A DNA stretch of 10,000 nt from Magnetospirillum sp. GTDB taxonomy: Bacteria; Pseudomonadota; Alphaproteobacteria; Rhodospirillales; Magnetospirillaceae. Position numbers and translations under genes: made by a program. The notes beneath the pieces are model-generated. The model did no database searches and had not been told where the DNA came from. It saw only the letters and a program-made list of their open reading frames with translations. The stretch lies in contig JAIWOG010000092.1 of the NCBI GenBank assembly GCA_020217035.1, positions 1-10,000 on the forward strand, in the 5' to 3' direction. Each line of letters starts with the position of its first letter. Position 1 is the stretch's first letter. Positions 9,918-10,000 of the stretch are shown piece by piece.

Positions 9918-10000
9918 ATGTTGGGACCGGCGGAGTTGCGCGAACTGGACGAAGCCCTGGCTGAAGACCGGGCCGAGGGTATTCGTGCCGAAAAGACCAC
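9918..10000 (+). CDS. unidentified protein, 5' end only
   Basis: Only 27 complete codons are present. The protein begins MLGPAELRELDEALAEDRAE and is rich in charged residues (Glu, Asp, Arg), helical in character, with no signal peptide. I do not recognise the family. The start is supported by a strong ribosome site AAAGGGGA (9906-9913) ending four bases before the ATG, and by the high-GC coding pattern resuming directly after an AT-richer spacer. It is divergent from the hydrolase gene. Confidence 0.65.
   Translation, partial: MLGPAELRELDEALAEDRAEGIRAEKT

Overview
The window looks like core chromosome of a high-GC alphaproteobacterium. The codons are rich in G and C at the third position. 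GyrA and SSB have an alphaproteobacterial look, and SSB ends in a glycine-rich linker with a DDDIPF tip. The gyrA, ssb and uvrA genes lie close together, as they often do in this class. A Rhodospirillales member such as a Magnetospirillum relative is my best guess from recalled protein similarity; I could not run a search. I see no mobile element, tRNA, rRNA, CRISPR array or phage gene.

Layout. At 1-2648 (minus) is gyrA, complete at its N-terminus and cut by the window edge just inside its acidic C-terminal tail. A 159-bp divergent control region follows, holding candidate promoters for gyrA and ssb and two dyads. At 2808-3341 (plus) is ssb, closed by a strong hairpin/T-tract terminator. At 3371-5808 (minus) lies a translationally coupled two-gene unit: a multi-spanning membrane protein with GT-C glycosyltransferase-like motifs, then a class I SAM-dependent methyltransferase. 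A second divergent control region (5809-5965) carries a perfect 12-bp inverted repeat overlapping the likely uvrA -35 box, plus a weak LexA-box candidate. At 5966-8794 (plus) is uvrA, full length. At 8776-9699 (minus) is an alpha/beta hydrolase whose 3' end overlaps uvrA by 19 bp tail to tail. An AT-richer spacer of 218 bp with a bulged hairpin leads to the start of an unidentified gene (9918 onward, plus).

How they fit together. GyrA (supercoiling), SSB (single-strand protection) and UvrA (nucleotide excision repair damage recognition) form a DNA-maintenance neighbourhood. The membrane protein/methyltransferase pair is unrelated to that theme and sits between ssb and uvrA; it probably modifies a lipid-linked or envelope glycan. 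I found no clear novel system. The most distinctive points are the undescribed glycosyltransferase-like/methyltransferase pair, the palindromes placed on the gyrA and uvrA promoters, a gyrA TTG start beside an anti-Shine-Dalgarno-like sequence, and a UvrA whose first zinc module lacks one cysteine.
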